NCBI RefSeq assembly: GCF_017356035.1
Contig: NZ_JAFIQX010000001.1
Location: forward strand, 248,001-312,000
Reading direction: 5' to 3'
Length of the DNA stretch: 64,000 nucleotides
Origin: Longitalea luteola
GTDB lineage: Bacteria > Bacteroidota > Bacteroidia > Chitinophagales > Chitinophagaceae
Part shown: piece after piece, positions 25,525 through 35,138 of the stretch
How the letters are laid out: every line of letters starts with the position of its first letter
Numbering within the stretch: the stretch's first letter is position 1
Translations under genes and position numbers: made by a program
Notes under the pieces: generated by a model
What the model was told of the DNA's origin: nothing
The model's database searches: none
Seen by the model: only the letters and a program-made list of their open reading frames with translations

Positions 25525-26472
25525 TTACTTAAACAAATTCACTGTAGCACCCACCTCATAGCTGCCGTCGACATGTGATCTTATGCCACCGGTTTGCGTG
25601 GTGTACATCAACTGGATAACAGCTGTCTTTTTAATGTTGACACCAATGCCGGCGGTAAAGCTTTTTGAAGTATGATACATTGCCATAACGTTGGCTACAT
25701 CATCCAGGAAAGAAACATTCACACCTGCGTCGATAATGTCATCAAATCCTCTGATGTTCCGGTAAGCGACCTTTGGTTCAATGGTGCTTACAGCGCCTTC
25801 ATTTTTGAATTTATAAGAAGCCGCCGAATATACCAGCGTACCTCCGTTGATACCGCGGTTAATGCCTGTGAACATCGCCCTGATATTCGGTAAAGCCGCC
25901 TGCACATTCCAGTGCTCATCAGTATAAGCCATACCAAAATCACCTTCAAAATAGTTATCACGTGCATTGTACGCCAGCAAGGCGGGGTCGTTGATGTCAC
26001 CATCTATCTTGCTCATATCAATGCGTTGAAAGTTAAAAGAAAGCGACATCCCGAAATGCAGGAACTGGTTGCGGGTGCTGCTCAACGGCATGTGATAGGC
26101 GTAGGATAAAGCCAGGCGGGTACGGTTTATCAATCCGGCCACATCGCTCATCACATTCAAACCTGCACCGCCCCTGTTACCGGTGTTCACATCTGCAGAA
26201 AAGAAAGTGGTTACCGGAGCGCCATCGATGCTGTTCTGCCACTGACGGCGATGCGCCGCATTCAGGTGTAAGCCCGAATCGATGCCTGCCATGGCGGCGT
26301 TGCCCAGGTATTGGTTCTGGAAGAACATAGTGCCGGAAGGGTTCAGCAGGCCTGTTGCATTGCTCGGCGACTGGGCAATGGTTTTCTGCACAAACACGCC
26401 GCCTGATAACAGGCAGCATACTGCTATCGCCCGAAGCTGTTTGATATATCTTGACTTTATTGTTGTGCGCAT
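25525..26472 (-). CDS. PorP/SprF-family type IX secretion outer-membrane protein
   Basis: A 315-residue beta-barrel of the PorP/SprF family. After a signal peptide ending TIAQ come the typical start GLLNPSGTMFFQNQYLGNAAMAGID, which marks membership, and repeated beta strands ending in SYEVGATVNLFK. In Flavobacterium, SprF-type proteins are needed for surface delivery of their partner adhesin, which is usually encoded next door with a type-B C-terminal domain. That is exactly the arrangement here: the 1794-residue adhesin gene ends 22 bases upstream. A dedicated partner role for that adhesin is therefore a strong inference. A terminator follows, closing the operon. Confidence 0.88.
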   Translation of the reverse strand: MRTTIKSRYIKQLRAIAVCCLLSGGVFVQKTIAQSPSNATGLLNPSGTMFFQNQYLGNAAMAGIDSGLHLNAAHRRQWQNSIDGAPVTTFFSADVNTGNRGGAGLNVMSDVAGLINRTRLALSYAYHMPLSSTRNQFLHFGMSLSFNFQRIDMSKIDGDINDPALLAYNARDNYFEGDFGMAYTDEHWNVQAALPNIRAMFTGINRGINGGTLVYSAASYKFKNEGAVSTIEPKVAYRNIRGFDDIIDAGVNVSFLDDVANVMAMYHTSKSFTAGIGVNIKKTAVIQLMYTTQTGGIRSHVDGSYEVGATVNLFK

Positions 26473-26494
26473 GATCGTAATAATTTAATGTTTA

Positions 26495-29400
26495 TCAATT
26501 TGCTTTCAGGATGATGGTAATATACCCTTTGGCGGTTTTGGCGCCACCGGAAATACTCAGGAAATAATAGTAAGTGCCCTCAGCCAATGGATGACCGTTC
26601 ACTTTTCCATCCCAGGTGTTGTTATAATTCCGTTGACTATATACCAGTCGTCCTGCCCGGTCGAAGATCTTCAATTCATTATCGGGATAGCTATCGATAT
26701 TGCGGATCACCCATCTGTCGTTTCTGCCGTCGCCATTCGGCGTAAGCACGTTGGTAGCGTCTACTTTAAAGTCCTCAATGACCGACAGATTGAAACCAGC
26801 CGAGTTGCTGCAACCTTCCACACTGGTAGCCGTTACCCGGTAGGTAGTGTTGGCCTGTGGCCGTACTTCCGCCGTAGCAGTTTGTTGTCCACTGATAATG
26901 CTGCTGTTGGCTTCCCAGTTAAACGTAGCGCCGCCGGTAGCGGTGAGGTGTGCGATATCACCTTTTGATACGCTGTTGCCTTTATCGCTGGTAATGGTGA
27001 TCACCGGCAGCGGATTTACCGTAATAGTGAAGCTGCGCTGGTAAGTGTCCACCCCGCCATTGGCTGTGCCGCCATTGTCTTTAATGGTAACGGTAATGGT
27101 CGCTGTACCGGAAGTCACATTGTTCTTCAGGCGGTAGTTGATCAGGCCTGCATTGTTTATGGTGAGCACATCAAAGTAAGCCTGGTTGCTGGCAATGCTC
27201 AACGCATAGGTTTGTGCAGGCTCTGTGGCCGAAGCGCCGGTTACCTGGATGGTATGGGCATCGGTAGTGGCACAAATACTTACATTGCCAATGGCATCAA
27301 GCACGGGTGCTTTGTTGATCGGTGTCACGGTGATGGCAACTGGTGTCGCCACACTGGTATTAAGGCCATCGCTTACAGTTACCATTACTGAGACCGTATT
27401 GCCCACGTTATTGTTGAGGGTCGTTCCGTTCTGTACAGTGATATTACCGTTGGCATCGATGGCAAAAGCGCCGCCTGATCCATCGGAAGTGATGGTCCAG
27501 TTCTGTAAAGTGCCTGCTGCTTCTGTAGCCATTACTTTACCTACCTGTGTACCAGCTGCACTGTTCTGCAAAATGGAGAAGTTTTGTGCAGCGGTGATCA
27601 CCGGTGCGGTGGCATCGTAAGTAACGGTAAGGCTGTTGGAAACCTGGTTGCTGTTATTAACAATGTTCTGCGCTACGCCGGCAGGAAGTTGTATGGTCAC
27701 CGCGCCGTCAGCAGCTGGTATTATTTCAACGGCATACGTAACGTTATCGGTAGTTGTAAGCGTGCCGGCAGTACCATTATTAACAGTAAAGTCGCCGGCG
27801 GTTAACCCGGTTACAGCTTCATCAAAAACAACCGTTACGGTAAACGGTGCATTTACCCGGGCTGCGGCGGTAGTTGACAACGTTACCGTCGGATGTCCGG
27901 TATGTACGAATACATTGGATGTATTGCCGGGATTTTGCAGGGTGAGAACGGCTGTGTTATCAGACAGATCGCGAACGGTTGCGCCATTCATTTGCAGACT
28001 CGCTGTAAGTGAAATGCCATCCAGGTCCATCTCGCCGTTCTGTATGGTATAGGAGAATGACAGGGCATTCGTATTATCACCGCTGATATAGGCCGCCTGC
28101 ACGGTGGTGCTGCCAATTACAACCGGCAGGGAAAGTTGTGGTCCGGAAACCCGCACAGTCTCATTGAAGTTCACCGTGAAATTCAGTAATTGCCCTTGTT
28201 TGTAATAACCGTTAACAGGTACAGTTACCGAAGTGATCACTGGCGGGTTTGGATCGTAATAATATGATATATTATTGGAAGCCGTGTTCCCGGTATTGGC
28301 ATTATTTACAGCAGCATTGGCTGGCACCCTGATAGTTACCCCGCCTTCTATGCCTGGTGTTACCAATACAGTATAGGTAACATTATCGGTTGTTTGCAGG
28401 TTGCTGGCGGTTCCGTTGGTGAGCGTAATGTCACTCAGGTCGAAACCGGTTACCGCTTCGCTGAAGGTAATGGTTGCCGTCCATGGTGCGGTTAAGGAAA
28501 CTGCGCCTCCAACTGTTACTGATGGAGTACCTGTGTTGATAATTACTGCACTGGTATTGCCAACATTGTTCAGTGTTGTATTGGCATTGTTGGTAGCGCC
28601 ATCCCTGATGGTGCTGCCATTCAGGCGAAGGGCTGTCACTTCAATGCCATTGGCATCCATGTCGCCGGGCTGCACCGTGTATCGGAATGTCAGGGAAGCA
28701 GTGGTATTACCAACCAGCGCTGCCTGCACCGAACCGCTGGTTAAAGCAAGCTCAAGCGCCGGAGCTCCTCCACCAACGATAATATTTTCGCTGAAAGCAA
28801 CGACAAATGTCAGCTGGTCACCTGCTTTATAAAAACCGTTAGCGGGCACAGTGACGCCCGTGATCACCGGTACGGTGATATCATATACATAGGTGAATGG
28901 ACTTGATGCTGAATTCCCATTGCCACCCACATTCTGGGCTCCGTTCGCCGGTACCTGGATGGTTACCTGACCTTCTGATACCGGTGTTACGGTTACAGTA
29001 TAAGTGCTTGCATTGACAGCACTGAAGTTGCTAAGACTGGCATTGGTCGCTGTAATATCAGCAGTTGTAAACCCGGTCACATTTTCGCTGAACGTAATGG
29101 TAGCTGTCCATGGTGCGTTCAAAGCCGGTGTGCCTGATATAGCCACCGTTGGTATGGCTGTATTGACAAACACGTTATTGGTTGGGCCAACGTTGTTCAG
29201 GGTAAGGTTGGCGTTGTTGCCGGCTGCATCCCGGATCACGCTGCCATTCGCAATAACATTACTTGCAGCTACCGCAATGCCATCCATATCCTGGTCGCCA
29301 TTCATAACAGTATAGCGGAAGCTGATGGTGTTTGATGTAGCGCTATAGTAAGTAGCATTTACGGTAGTGGCGCCAATGGTTATGGGCAGGTAGGGTGATC

Positions 29401-31879
29401 CACCCGCTGTATTCAATGTAACCGGCCCGTCAAAGTTCACTGCAAATGTCAATACATCTCCGGCTTTATAATAGCCATTAACTGGTGGGTCTACCGACGT
29501 GATCACAGGTGCGGTAGCATCATAGGCAATTGAGAGTGCGTTGGATGCACTATTGCCATTGTTGCCTACATTGACTGCTGCGTTGGCAGGCACACTTATA
29601 TTGTAAGTCCTGTCGCCTGTAGGCGTTATCAGTGCTGTGTAGCTGATATTATCACTTGTTTGCAGGTTGCTGACAGTAGCCTGTAGTACATTTATATCAG
29701 CCACTGTAAATCCTGTTACACTTTCGCTAAAGGTAATTGTAATTGTAAACGGTGCATTCACGAGGGCAGGGGCCGTTGTTGACAACGTTACCGTAGGAAT
29801 GACCGTATTCACAAATATGTTATTGGTAGGGCTTACACTGTTCAGGGTGGTATTGCCATTATTACCCAGTGCATCTGTAAGGGTGCCGCCATTTAATTGC
29901 AGACTGGCTCCCAGTTGAATGCCATTCATATCGTTATCCCCTGGCTGTACAGTATAGGCAAATGCCAGCATGGTGCTTCCTGAACCAGCAGTGTAAGCAG
30001 CCTGTACGGTAGTTGAGCCGATAATTACGGGCAGCGACGGTGTACCGGTCACTGTGGTATTTTCATTAAAGCCAACTGTAAAAGATAGTACTTCACCCGC
30101 TTTGTAATAGCGATTCGCCGGAACGTTCACGGAAGTTACCGCAGGCCCCGTAGCATCGATCATCCAGGTATAGGATGCGGGCGCCCCGGTATTTCCTGCG
30201 CCATCTGTTGCCCGTACGCTGAAGGTATGGCTGCCATTAGCCAACCCTGTCAAGGTCAGCGGACTGGCCACGGGCGCAAAGACGCCGCCATCAAGGCTGC
30301 CCTGGAAGGTAGAACCCGGTTCTGAGGCGTCAAATGTGAACGTAGCTGAATTGCTGGTGGAAGGATTGGCTGGGGTTGTTAACAAAGTTGTGGCAGGTGC
30401 TGTGAGATCTAGTATGATCTGATCTGAAAAAACCGCTACGTTACCAGCCTGGTCTCTCAACTGCATGTTCACCGTTCTGGCGCCCTCGCTGGCGGTGAGT
30501 GTCCAGTTCTTGGTAGCGGCCAGGTTCTCATAAACACTGTAAGCGCCACCGTCATTGTTAAACTGCATTTGCAGCGCCGCATTATCATTACCGGTAACAG
30601 TCAATACTACATTGGCATTGTTGGTAGCTGTTGCACCGTTGTTGATGGAAATACTTCCGGTAGGTGCTGTTTTATCGATCGTATAAACCTGTCCGGTGGT
30701 GAAAGGAACATTGGTTACTGCAGGGCTTATGCCTGTACCGTTCACGTCCAGCCGTATGGTGCCATCACCGGTGCCTGTGTTCACCGTTACTGTATACGTG
30801 TTACCGCTGCCGCTTACACTGGTTATGCCGGCGCCGGTTACCCCGGCTGTCGTTAATCCGAATGAGCTGGCCGTTACATTAGCGGCCGATCCGCTGAAGG
30901 TAACAGTATATTGTACAGAAGTGGCATTGGAGTGAGTACCACCGGTTCGGTTGACACTGGAAACGGTAATTCCGGGCGGTGATAATTTTACGACTCTTCC
31001 ATTTCCCGGTGCCGCCGCATCGCCAACAAATATTTCACCGGCGTTGCTGATCGCCAAACCCCAGCCATACGCGTAGTTTGCACTCGATAGTCCGGCATAG
31101 ATCTCTGTTCCGGCTGCTGCCAGGTCGGTATATCTCATCACCCGTGACTGAGTACTGCTTACCACTTCAACCGTATAGAAGTTATTACTGGCATCCTTCG
31201 TTAATGTGGTTATCTTTTTATTCGTTGCCAGCACGGAGGAAGAATAACCAGGAGCGGTCAATTTGATCAGCCGCCCATTTGTAAAGAAATCTGTTATATA
31301 AATACTGTTATCCTGGTCAGTTACAATACCCCAGGGATAACTGTCTTCAACGACTGGTCCGCCGGTTGGTGGCACCGGTAAGCCATTATAAATGACTGTT
31401 CCAGCACTGTTTTCAGCGCCTGCGGGATAACGAACCAACTGGTAGCTGTTGGTGCTGCTATTGTATTCCATCGAAAGCAGGTTGTTGTTATTGTCTACCG
31501 CAAGTGCTGTATAAAAGTTCCCGCTTTGTATTACAGATGGAGTATAGGCCGGAGCTGTAAGTTTTACGATGCTCCAATTACCACTAACCGTTTTCACGAA
31601 CACATCGCCATTGGCATTTACAGTTAGTCCATAGGGAATAGACGGGCCATTTGTAGAAAAGGTATAAATGACGGCGGGTGTTCCCGTACCATTTGTATAC
31701 TTTACTACCTCATAATAATTCTGGGATGCATTATACCGGGTCACGAATACGTTATTGCCGTTGTCCCTGGCAACCCCGTAACAATAGTTGCCTGTTTCAA
31801 GGTTTGTGGCCGAATACTGCGCCCTGCTTTGCAATGTGCAAAACAACAGACCCAGTAACAGCATGTAAATTTGCTTCAT
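26495..31879 (-). CDS. Giant T9SS-secreted surface adhesin with Ig-like repeats and type-B sorting domain
   Basis: A 1794-residue extracellular protein. Order: signal peptide 1-21 (MLLLGLLFCTLQSRAQ); NHL/SMP30-like propeller of ~45-residue repeats to about 310; Ig-like segment with HSNATSVQYTVTFSGSAANV; a segment with DGAGNTGAPASYTWMID; four long repeats of about 211 residues from ~580 to ~1420, each starting near V-x-GYYKAGDVLTF and containing VTGFTVADI and YDATAPVI; a cadherin-like domain (~1430-1520, ending VTPINKAPVL); a further Ig/PKD-like part; and a gliding-motility-type C-terminal domain from ~1711 (VLTPNGDGRNDRW, LKIFDRAGRLVY, YNNTWDGKVNGHPLAEGTYY). The C-terminal domain marks it as T9SS type-B cargo. 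It lies in an operon with porP (22 bases downstream) and the binding-protein gene (9 bases upstream). Likely role: adhesion or surface interaction; ligand unknown. Confidence 0.88.
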   Translation of the reverse strand: MKQIYMLLLGLLFCTLQSRAQYSATNLETGNYCYGVARDNGNNVFVTRYNASQNYYEVVKYTNGTGTPAVIYTFSTNGPSIPYGLTVNANGDVFVKTVSGNWSIVKLTAPAYTPSVIQSGNFYTALAVDNNNNLLSMEYNSSTNSYQLVRYPAGAENSAGTVIYNGLPVPPTGGPVVEDSYPWGIVTDQDNSIYITDFFTNGRLIKLTAPGYSSSVLATNKKITTLTKDASNNFYTVEVVSSTQSRVMRYTDLAAAGTEIYAGLSSANYAYGWGLAISNAGEIFVGDAAAPGNGRVVKLSPPGITVSSVNRTGGTHSNATSVQYTVTFSGSAANVTASSFGLTTAGVTGAGITSVSGSGNTYTVTVNTGTGDGTIRLDVNGTGISPAVTNVPFTTGQVYTIDKTAPTGSISINNGATATNNANVVLTVTGNDNAALQMQFNNDGGAYSVYENLAATKNWTLTASEGARTVNMQLRDQAGNVAVFSDQIILDLTAPATTLLTTPANPSTSNSATFTFDASEPGSTFQGSLDGGVFAPVASPLTLTGLANGSHTFSVRATDGAGNTGAPASYTWMIDATGPAVTSVNVPANRYYKAGEVLSFTVGFNENTTVTGTPSLPVIIGSTTVQAAYTAGSGSTMLAFAYTVQPGDNDMNGIQLGASLQLNGGTLTDALGNNGNTTLNSVSPTNNIFVNTVIPTVTLSTTAPALVNAPFTITITFSESVTGFTVADINVLQATVSNLQTSDNISYTALITPTGDRTYNISVPANAAVNVGNNGNSASNALSIAYDATAPVITSVDPPVNGYYKAGDVLTFAVNFDGPVTLNTAGGSPYLPITIGATTVNATYYSATSNTISFRYTVMNGDQDMDGIAVAASNVIANGSVIRDAAGNNANLTLNNVGPTNNVFVNTAIPTVAISGTPALNAPWTATITFSENVTGFTTADITATNASLSNFSAVNASTYTVTVTPVSEGQVTIQVPANGAQNVGGNGNSASSPFTYVYDITVPVITGVTVPANGFYKAGDQLTFVVAFSENIIVGGGAPALELALTSGSVQAALVGNTTASLTFRYTVQPGDMDANGIEVTALRLNGSTIRDGATNNANTTLNNVGNTSAVIINTGTPSVTVGGAVSLTAPWTATITFSEAVTGFDLSDITLTNGTASNLQTTDNVTYTVLVTPGIEGGVTIRVPANAAVNNANTGNTASNNISYYYDPNPPVITSVTVPVNGYYKQGQLLNFTVNFNETVRVSGPQLSLPVVIGSTTVQAAYISGDNTNALSFSYTIQNGEMDLDGISLTASLQMNGATVRDLSDNTAVLTLQNPGNTSNVFVHTGHPTVTLSTTAAARVNAPFTVTVVFDEAVTGLTAGDFTVNNGTAGTLTTTDNVTYAVEIIPAADGAVTIQLPAGVAQNIVNNSNQVSNSLTVTYDATAPVITAAQNFSILQNSAAGTQVGKVMATEAAGTLQNWTITSDGSGGAFAIDANGNITVQNGTTLNNNVGNTVSVMVTVSDGLNTSVATPVAITVTPINKAPVLDAIGNVSICATTDAHTIQVTGASATEPAQTYALSIASNQAYFDVLTINNAGLINYRLKNNVTSGTATITVTIKDNGGTANGGVDTYQRSFTITVNPLPVITITSDKGNSVSKGDIAHLTATGGATFNWEANSSIISGQQTATAEVRPQANTTYRVTATSVEGCSNSAGFNLSVIEDFKVDATNVLTPNGDGRNDRWVIRNIDSYPDNELKIFDRAGRLVYSQRNYNNTWDGKVNGHPLAEGTYYYFLSISGGAKTAKGYITIILKAN

Positions 31880-31888
31880 GGTGTTTGG

Positions 31889-33052
31889 TTAATAACAGAG
31901 AAAGGGGTTTTGCCAGCCTGAATCGCTTTCCCGATGTATGATTTCGAATTCCTGTGCATCGAAGCGCATTCCTTTTCCCTGGTCAAGAATAAGTTTGTGT
32001 ATTTTATTTCCGGTTGTTGTAAGCTTGAGAATATTGGTGGTAGGTAAAGCAAAGCCTGATCTTGGAAAGAAATTCTTTTCACCTCTGGGGCCATTGATAA
32101 TTCCGTCGCGCAATTGTTGCTTGACCGTATCCCAATCCCTTTTCAGGGCATGGGGTAATACTTCTTTCCATACCAGTCCGGCCTCATAGCCCATTAAAGC
32201 ATAGATATTGGCGGGTTGTTTGGCCAGGGCTTCAAATCTTTTTACAAAAACCTGGTTGGGTTTATGTTCTGCTTCCCGTATCCATTGCTGGGCAGTGTAA
32301 ATTTCGAGATCAATGTGTTTAATATCGGCGAGAATGTCGTCGTAAGCCATCGTTTCCTGTACCAGTAGCGGGATCTTCTTATGAAAACCGCTGCTGATCC
32401 ATTTTTTAAGGAAAACAGTACCGCGATCACCACTGAAGATTGCGTGTACGTATGGCGGTGGGTCTTTTGCCAGGCGGTCGAAAAAGCCGCCCAGCTCCAT
32501 GCGGTTGTGGTTGTTGGGATCGTAGGGGATCACCGATAATTGCAGCTGGGTGCCGCCGGCGGCGGCTACGCCCTGCTGAAAAGTGCTGTGCAAATGATAA
32601 CCGGCCTCATATACGGGCATGATCATGTGACCGCCGCTGCCATAGGTTTTCTGGGCCCAGTATCCCAATGCATATTGCGACTGCCAAAGCTGGTGCGACG
32701 CGTAAAAGATATCCTGATGTAAATGCGGAAAATAGGGCACGTGTTCGCCCATATCGAAAAAGAAAGCAGGTTTTGTTTCCCGGTTGATCAGGGGAGTAAT
32801 GTCGGGGATGGCTTTATAACTAACCAGCCCCGACAATACATCTACCCGGTTAAAGAAAAGCAGTTTGCGGGCTGCCGTTTCCGTATCGCGCGCACTTCCC
32901 AGGTTGGTATATTCCTGCGTGAACTGAATGGTGCGTTGTCGCACGGGATCGAGCTCCATACCCAGTAACCAGCCTGTGACCAGGTGTTGTGAGAAATAGG
33001 GGTAGGTGCCTGAATAAGGCGTCAGGAAGCCAACGGTTAGGGGTGCGGTCAT
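31889..33052 (-). CDS. Type-1 periplasmic-binding-fold protein (branched-chain amino acid/amide-binding type), no signal peptide
   Basis: A 387-residue protein resembling Leu/Ile/Val- or amide-binding proteins (Peripl_BP_6 type): it begins PLTVGFLTPYSGTYPYFSQH, with LLFFNRVDVLSGLVSYKAIP and later YALMGYEAGLVWKEVLPHAL and FFPRSGFALPTTNILKL. The chain starts directly with the first beta strand, so no Sec signal or lipobox is present, and the sequence upstream of the ATG offers none in frame. No ABC permease or ATPase gene is nearby. A standard ABC uptake role is therefore doubtful; a cytoplasmic sensor, or a protein exported by another route, is possible. It lies 38 bases after a tail-collar gene and 9 bases before the adhesin gene, implying co-transcription. 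Confidence 0.72.
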   Translation of the reverse strand: MTAPLTVGFLTPYSGTYPYFSQHLVTGWLLGMELDPVRQRTIQFTQEYTNLGSARDTETAARKLLFFNRVDVLSGLVSYKAIPDITPLINRETKPAFFFDMGEHVPYFPHLHQDIFYASHQLWQSQYALGYWAQKTYGSGGHMIMPVYEAGYHLHSTFQQGVAAAGGTQLQLSVIPYDPNNHNRMELGGFFDRLAKDPPPYVHAIFSGDRGTVFLKKWISSGFHKKIPLLVQETMAYDDILADIKHIDLEIYTAQQWIREAEHKPNQVFVKRFEALAKQPANIYALMGYEAGLVWKEVLPHALKRDWDTVKQQLRDGIINGPRGEKNFFPRSGFALPTTNILKLTTTGNKIHKLILDQGKGMRFDAQEFEIIHRESDSGWQNPFLCY

Positions 33053-33090
33053 GTGCGCTTTATAATGATAGTGCTTTTAAAAAGCAATTA

Positions 33091-33684
33091 TTAGTTTCTG
33101 CTTGGGTAAATACCTTCAATGGCAATGATATAATTCATGCCTAAATAAGGCTGCATTATTGAAAATGGCTGGCTGCTGCCTGAAATACTTGTTGTTGTTG
33201 TTCCGCTCACCTGGCTGGCTGCCAAAGTCGCCGTGTTGTCCTGAAGGGCATAACCGTTAACATTGGTTGCAGTGGGACCTGCGCCTATTGTGGGCAGTTT
33301 TGCCGGAACCAGGTTGCTGCCGGGCGTGTTCGTGGTAGCAGCAGCGGTACTGGCCGATTGCGCCACCGTTAAACCGGTGCCACTCACTGAATGGTTATGC
33401 GCAGGCATATTCACATTCAGCAGGGTGGTTAGCGGCGACCCGGCCATTTCGCCCAAATTGTAATTAGGTAAACCGGGGCCCTGTCCGGTACCGATAGGAG
33501 TGCGGCCGCGGAGATCCGGCAATGCAAATGTGGTTTGGCCATTGCCGCCAAAGGTTGTTCCCAATAATGAGAACAGTGCGGTATTCTGTGCTATTGACAG
33601 GATCTGGCCCATGCAAAAGGCCCAGCTTCTCGGCGCAAAGTTTCCGCCAAACAAGATTATACTCGCTAAAAAGGGTTGATCCAT
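33091..33684 (-). CDS. Phage tail-collar domain protein (microcystin-dependent-protein, Mdp type)
   Basis: A 197-residue protein, nearly all of which matches the tail-collar/Mdp family: PFLASIILFGGNFAPRSWAF, CMGQILSIAQNTALFSLLGT, TFGGNGQTTFALPDLRGRTP and IGTGQGPGLPNYNLGEMAGS are the conserved first half. The second half is Ser/Thr/Ala-rich with MPAHNHSVSGTG and ends SIMQPYLGMNYIIAIEGIYP, again typical. The family normally has CNGQ or CDGQ where this one has CMGQ. The fold comes from short tail fibres of phage, but many bacterial genomes hold stand-alone copies of unknown role. No other phage or contractile-injection gene is in the window. It is first in a run with the binding-fold protein, adhesin and porP. 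Confidence 0.85.
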   Translation of the reverse strand: MDQPFLASIILFGGNFAPRSWAFCMGQILSIAQNTALFSLLGTTFGGNGQTTFALPDLRGRTPIGTGQGPGLPNYNLGEMAGSPLTTLLNVNMPAHNHSVSGTGLTVAQSASTAAATTNTPGSNLVPAKLPTIGAGPTATNVNGYALQDNTATLAASQVSGTTTTSISGSSQPFSIMQPYLGMNYIIAIEGIYPSRN

Positions 33685-33801
33685 ATTTTTTTCAATTTAA
33701 TAGTTTATAAATAGCGTGATCGTTATTGCTGAATTCCGGGTGGTGCCGCTGTACCTGCGAAAAGCAAAACCTTCAGCGGATGGAGCCTTCAGCTTCTATG
33801 T

Positions 33802-34995
33802 TTATATAAAGAAGTTCGGGAATTCAATACTGGCGCCGCCTTGTTGGGCAGACTGATCTGCCAGCATACCTATCACACTGTTCGTAGCAGCTATACACAC
33901 CGGTATATTACCGGCCACCGGTTGTTGCACGGTTTTTACAAAATCATGCAGCGCCATGGCTACGGCTTCATGAGCAGGTGATTGCCTGTAACGGCCTGTT
34001 TGGTTATTTGCAGGAAGATTGTCATTTAAACGAATACTGGCAGTTGCACCTGTAAGTTGAACTGTTTTCGAAATATCCAACCAGCTGCCGCCAGTAGCCT
34101 GTAACCGGAAACCGGTTGAAAAAGGCTGATCAATATTGGAAGTTGATTGCAGATAAACAGTTTGCCGGTTGCCGGTGCTCAGGCGGATCGTGCTCACGAG
34201 TCCCCGGGTAACAAACAGGCTGGTTTTGCCGGTTTTGGCGTTTGACTTTGCGATCACATAATCCTGCTGTTGCTGTTGTAAACGCAGCGATATGTATGGA
34301 TTGTTCGCCGAAATGCCCAGTAATTGGGCCGTAGCTGCTGCGGGATACACGGCGTATGGCAGGTTGCTGTTACCGGTGGTTTTATGCAGCGTTGTATAAG
34401 CGGCGCCCGCCTGGATCGATTGCAGTTCGCCTAATTGTCCGGTTGTCACCATTTGCTGAATGGCCTGCAGGTCGCGGCGGCAGCTTAATTCATCGAGCGT
34501 AACATACTGTTTTGCGGTCTTCCGGCTTATGTTCACGATGTCCCGGTGCTCATCCACCGTACTGCCCATGATGGGCCCACAGGCTACATGTTTACCAGCC
34601 AGTAAAGCGGCTTTCGCTATTTCGTAATGCGTATGCCACGGGGTAGCTATGATCACAGCGTCGATATCATTGCGGGATAGCAGGGTGTGGTAATTGTTGC
34701 CTGCTTCGTTGACGGGGGCGGGCAGTGAAACGCCTGCTTTCTTAAACAATTGTTTCGCTTCCTGCCATGCGCTGGTATCTGGTTCGCAGATGGCCGCTAC
34801 TTCAATGTCTTTGTGCAGCAACGCTGCTTCGAGGTATAAACGGCCCCAGCTACCTGTTCCAATGATCGCTATGCGCAAACGGGAACCGGTTGATGCGGTT
34901 AACCAGGATGGAAATAATGTAATGGCAGGAGCCAGCAGGGCAGCATTTTTAATAAACCTTCTGCGGGCAGTAGTTGTTGGTTTAGGGGTTTTCAC
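33802..34995 (-). CDS. Gfo/Idh/MocA-family oxidoreductase-like protein with Tat signal
   Basis: A 397-residue protein. The N-terminus is a twin-arginine signal (ARRRFIKNAALLAPAITLFP), so it should be exported folded with cofactor. The Rossmann nucleotide-binding motif follows (LRIAIIGTGSWGRLYLEAAL), then AAICEPD and VIIATPWHTHYEIAKAALLAGKHV. The catalytic E-K-P motif expected next reads C-G-P (VACGPIM), so the conserved lysine is missing, and the C-terminal domain is shorter in recognisable signature. It may have lost dehydrogenase activity or use another residue. A -7 box TATCTTTG lies 26 bases upstream, so it appears to have its own promoter. It is separated by 117 bases from the tail-collar gene, with no terminator seen. 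Confidence 0.8.
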   Translation of the reverse strand: MKTPKPTTTARRRFIKNAALLAPAITLFPSWLTASTGSRLRIAIIGTGSWGRLYLEAALLHKDIEVAAICEPDTSAWQEAKQLFKKAGVSLPAPVNEAGNNYHTLLSRNDIDAVIIATPWHTHYEIAKAALLAGKHVACGPIMGSTVDEHRDIVNISRKTAKQYVTLDELSCRRDLQAIQQMVTTGQLGELQSIQAGAAYTTLHKTTGNSNLPYAVYPAAATAQLLGISANNPYISLRLQQQQQDYVIAKSNAKTGKTSLFVTRGLVSTIRLSTGNRQTVYLQSTSNIDQPFSTGFRLQATGGSWLDISKTVQLTGATASIRLNDNLPANNQTGRYRQSPAHEAVAMALHDFVKTVQQPVAGNIPVCIAATNSVIGMLADQSAQQGGASIEFPNFFI

Positions 34996-35020
34996 GAGTC
35001 AGGTTTCGTAATTAATGCTG

Positions 35021-35028
35021 CAAAGATA
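35021..35028 (-). promoter_or_regulatory. Promoter -7 box for the Gfo/Idh/MocA-like gene
   Basis: On the minus strand TATCTTTG fits TAnnTTTG, 26 bases before the start codon. A TATG at plus-strand 35047-35050 (18 bases further) could serve as a weak -33 element. Confidence 0.55.
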
Positions 35029-35138
35029 TATGTTATTTTATACTGGCATATTAAATTACCCATATGAGTGGGAGTGTCATATTGACGGTAATTTTAATGT
35101 AGGCTGAGTTTCAATAATCCACACTATCATAAAATTCC

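Noticed and set aside
33091-33684. Part of a prophage or contractile injection system
   Set aside because: Only the tail-collar domain is present. No sheath, tube, baseplate, portal, terminase, integrase or lysis gene occurs in the 64 kb, and the gene is compactly placed with a binding-fold and adhesin gene.
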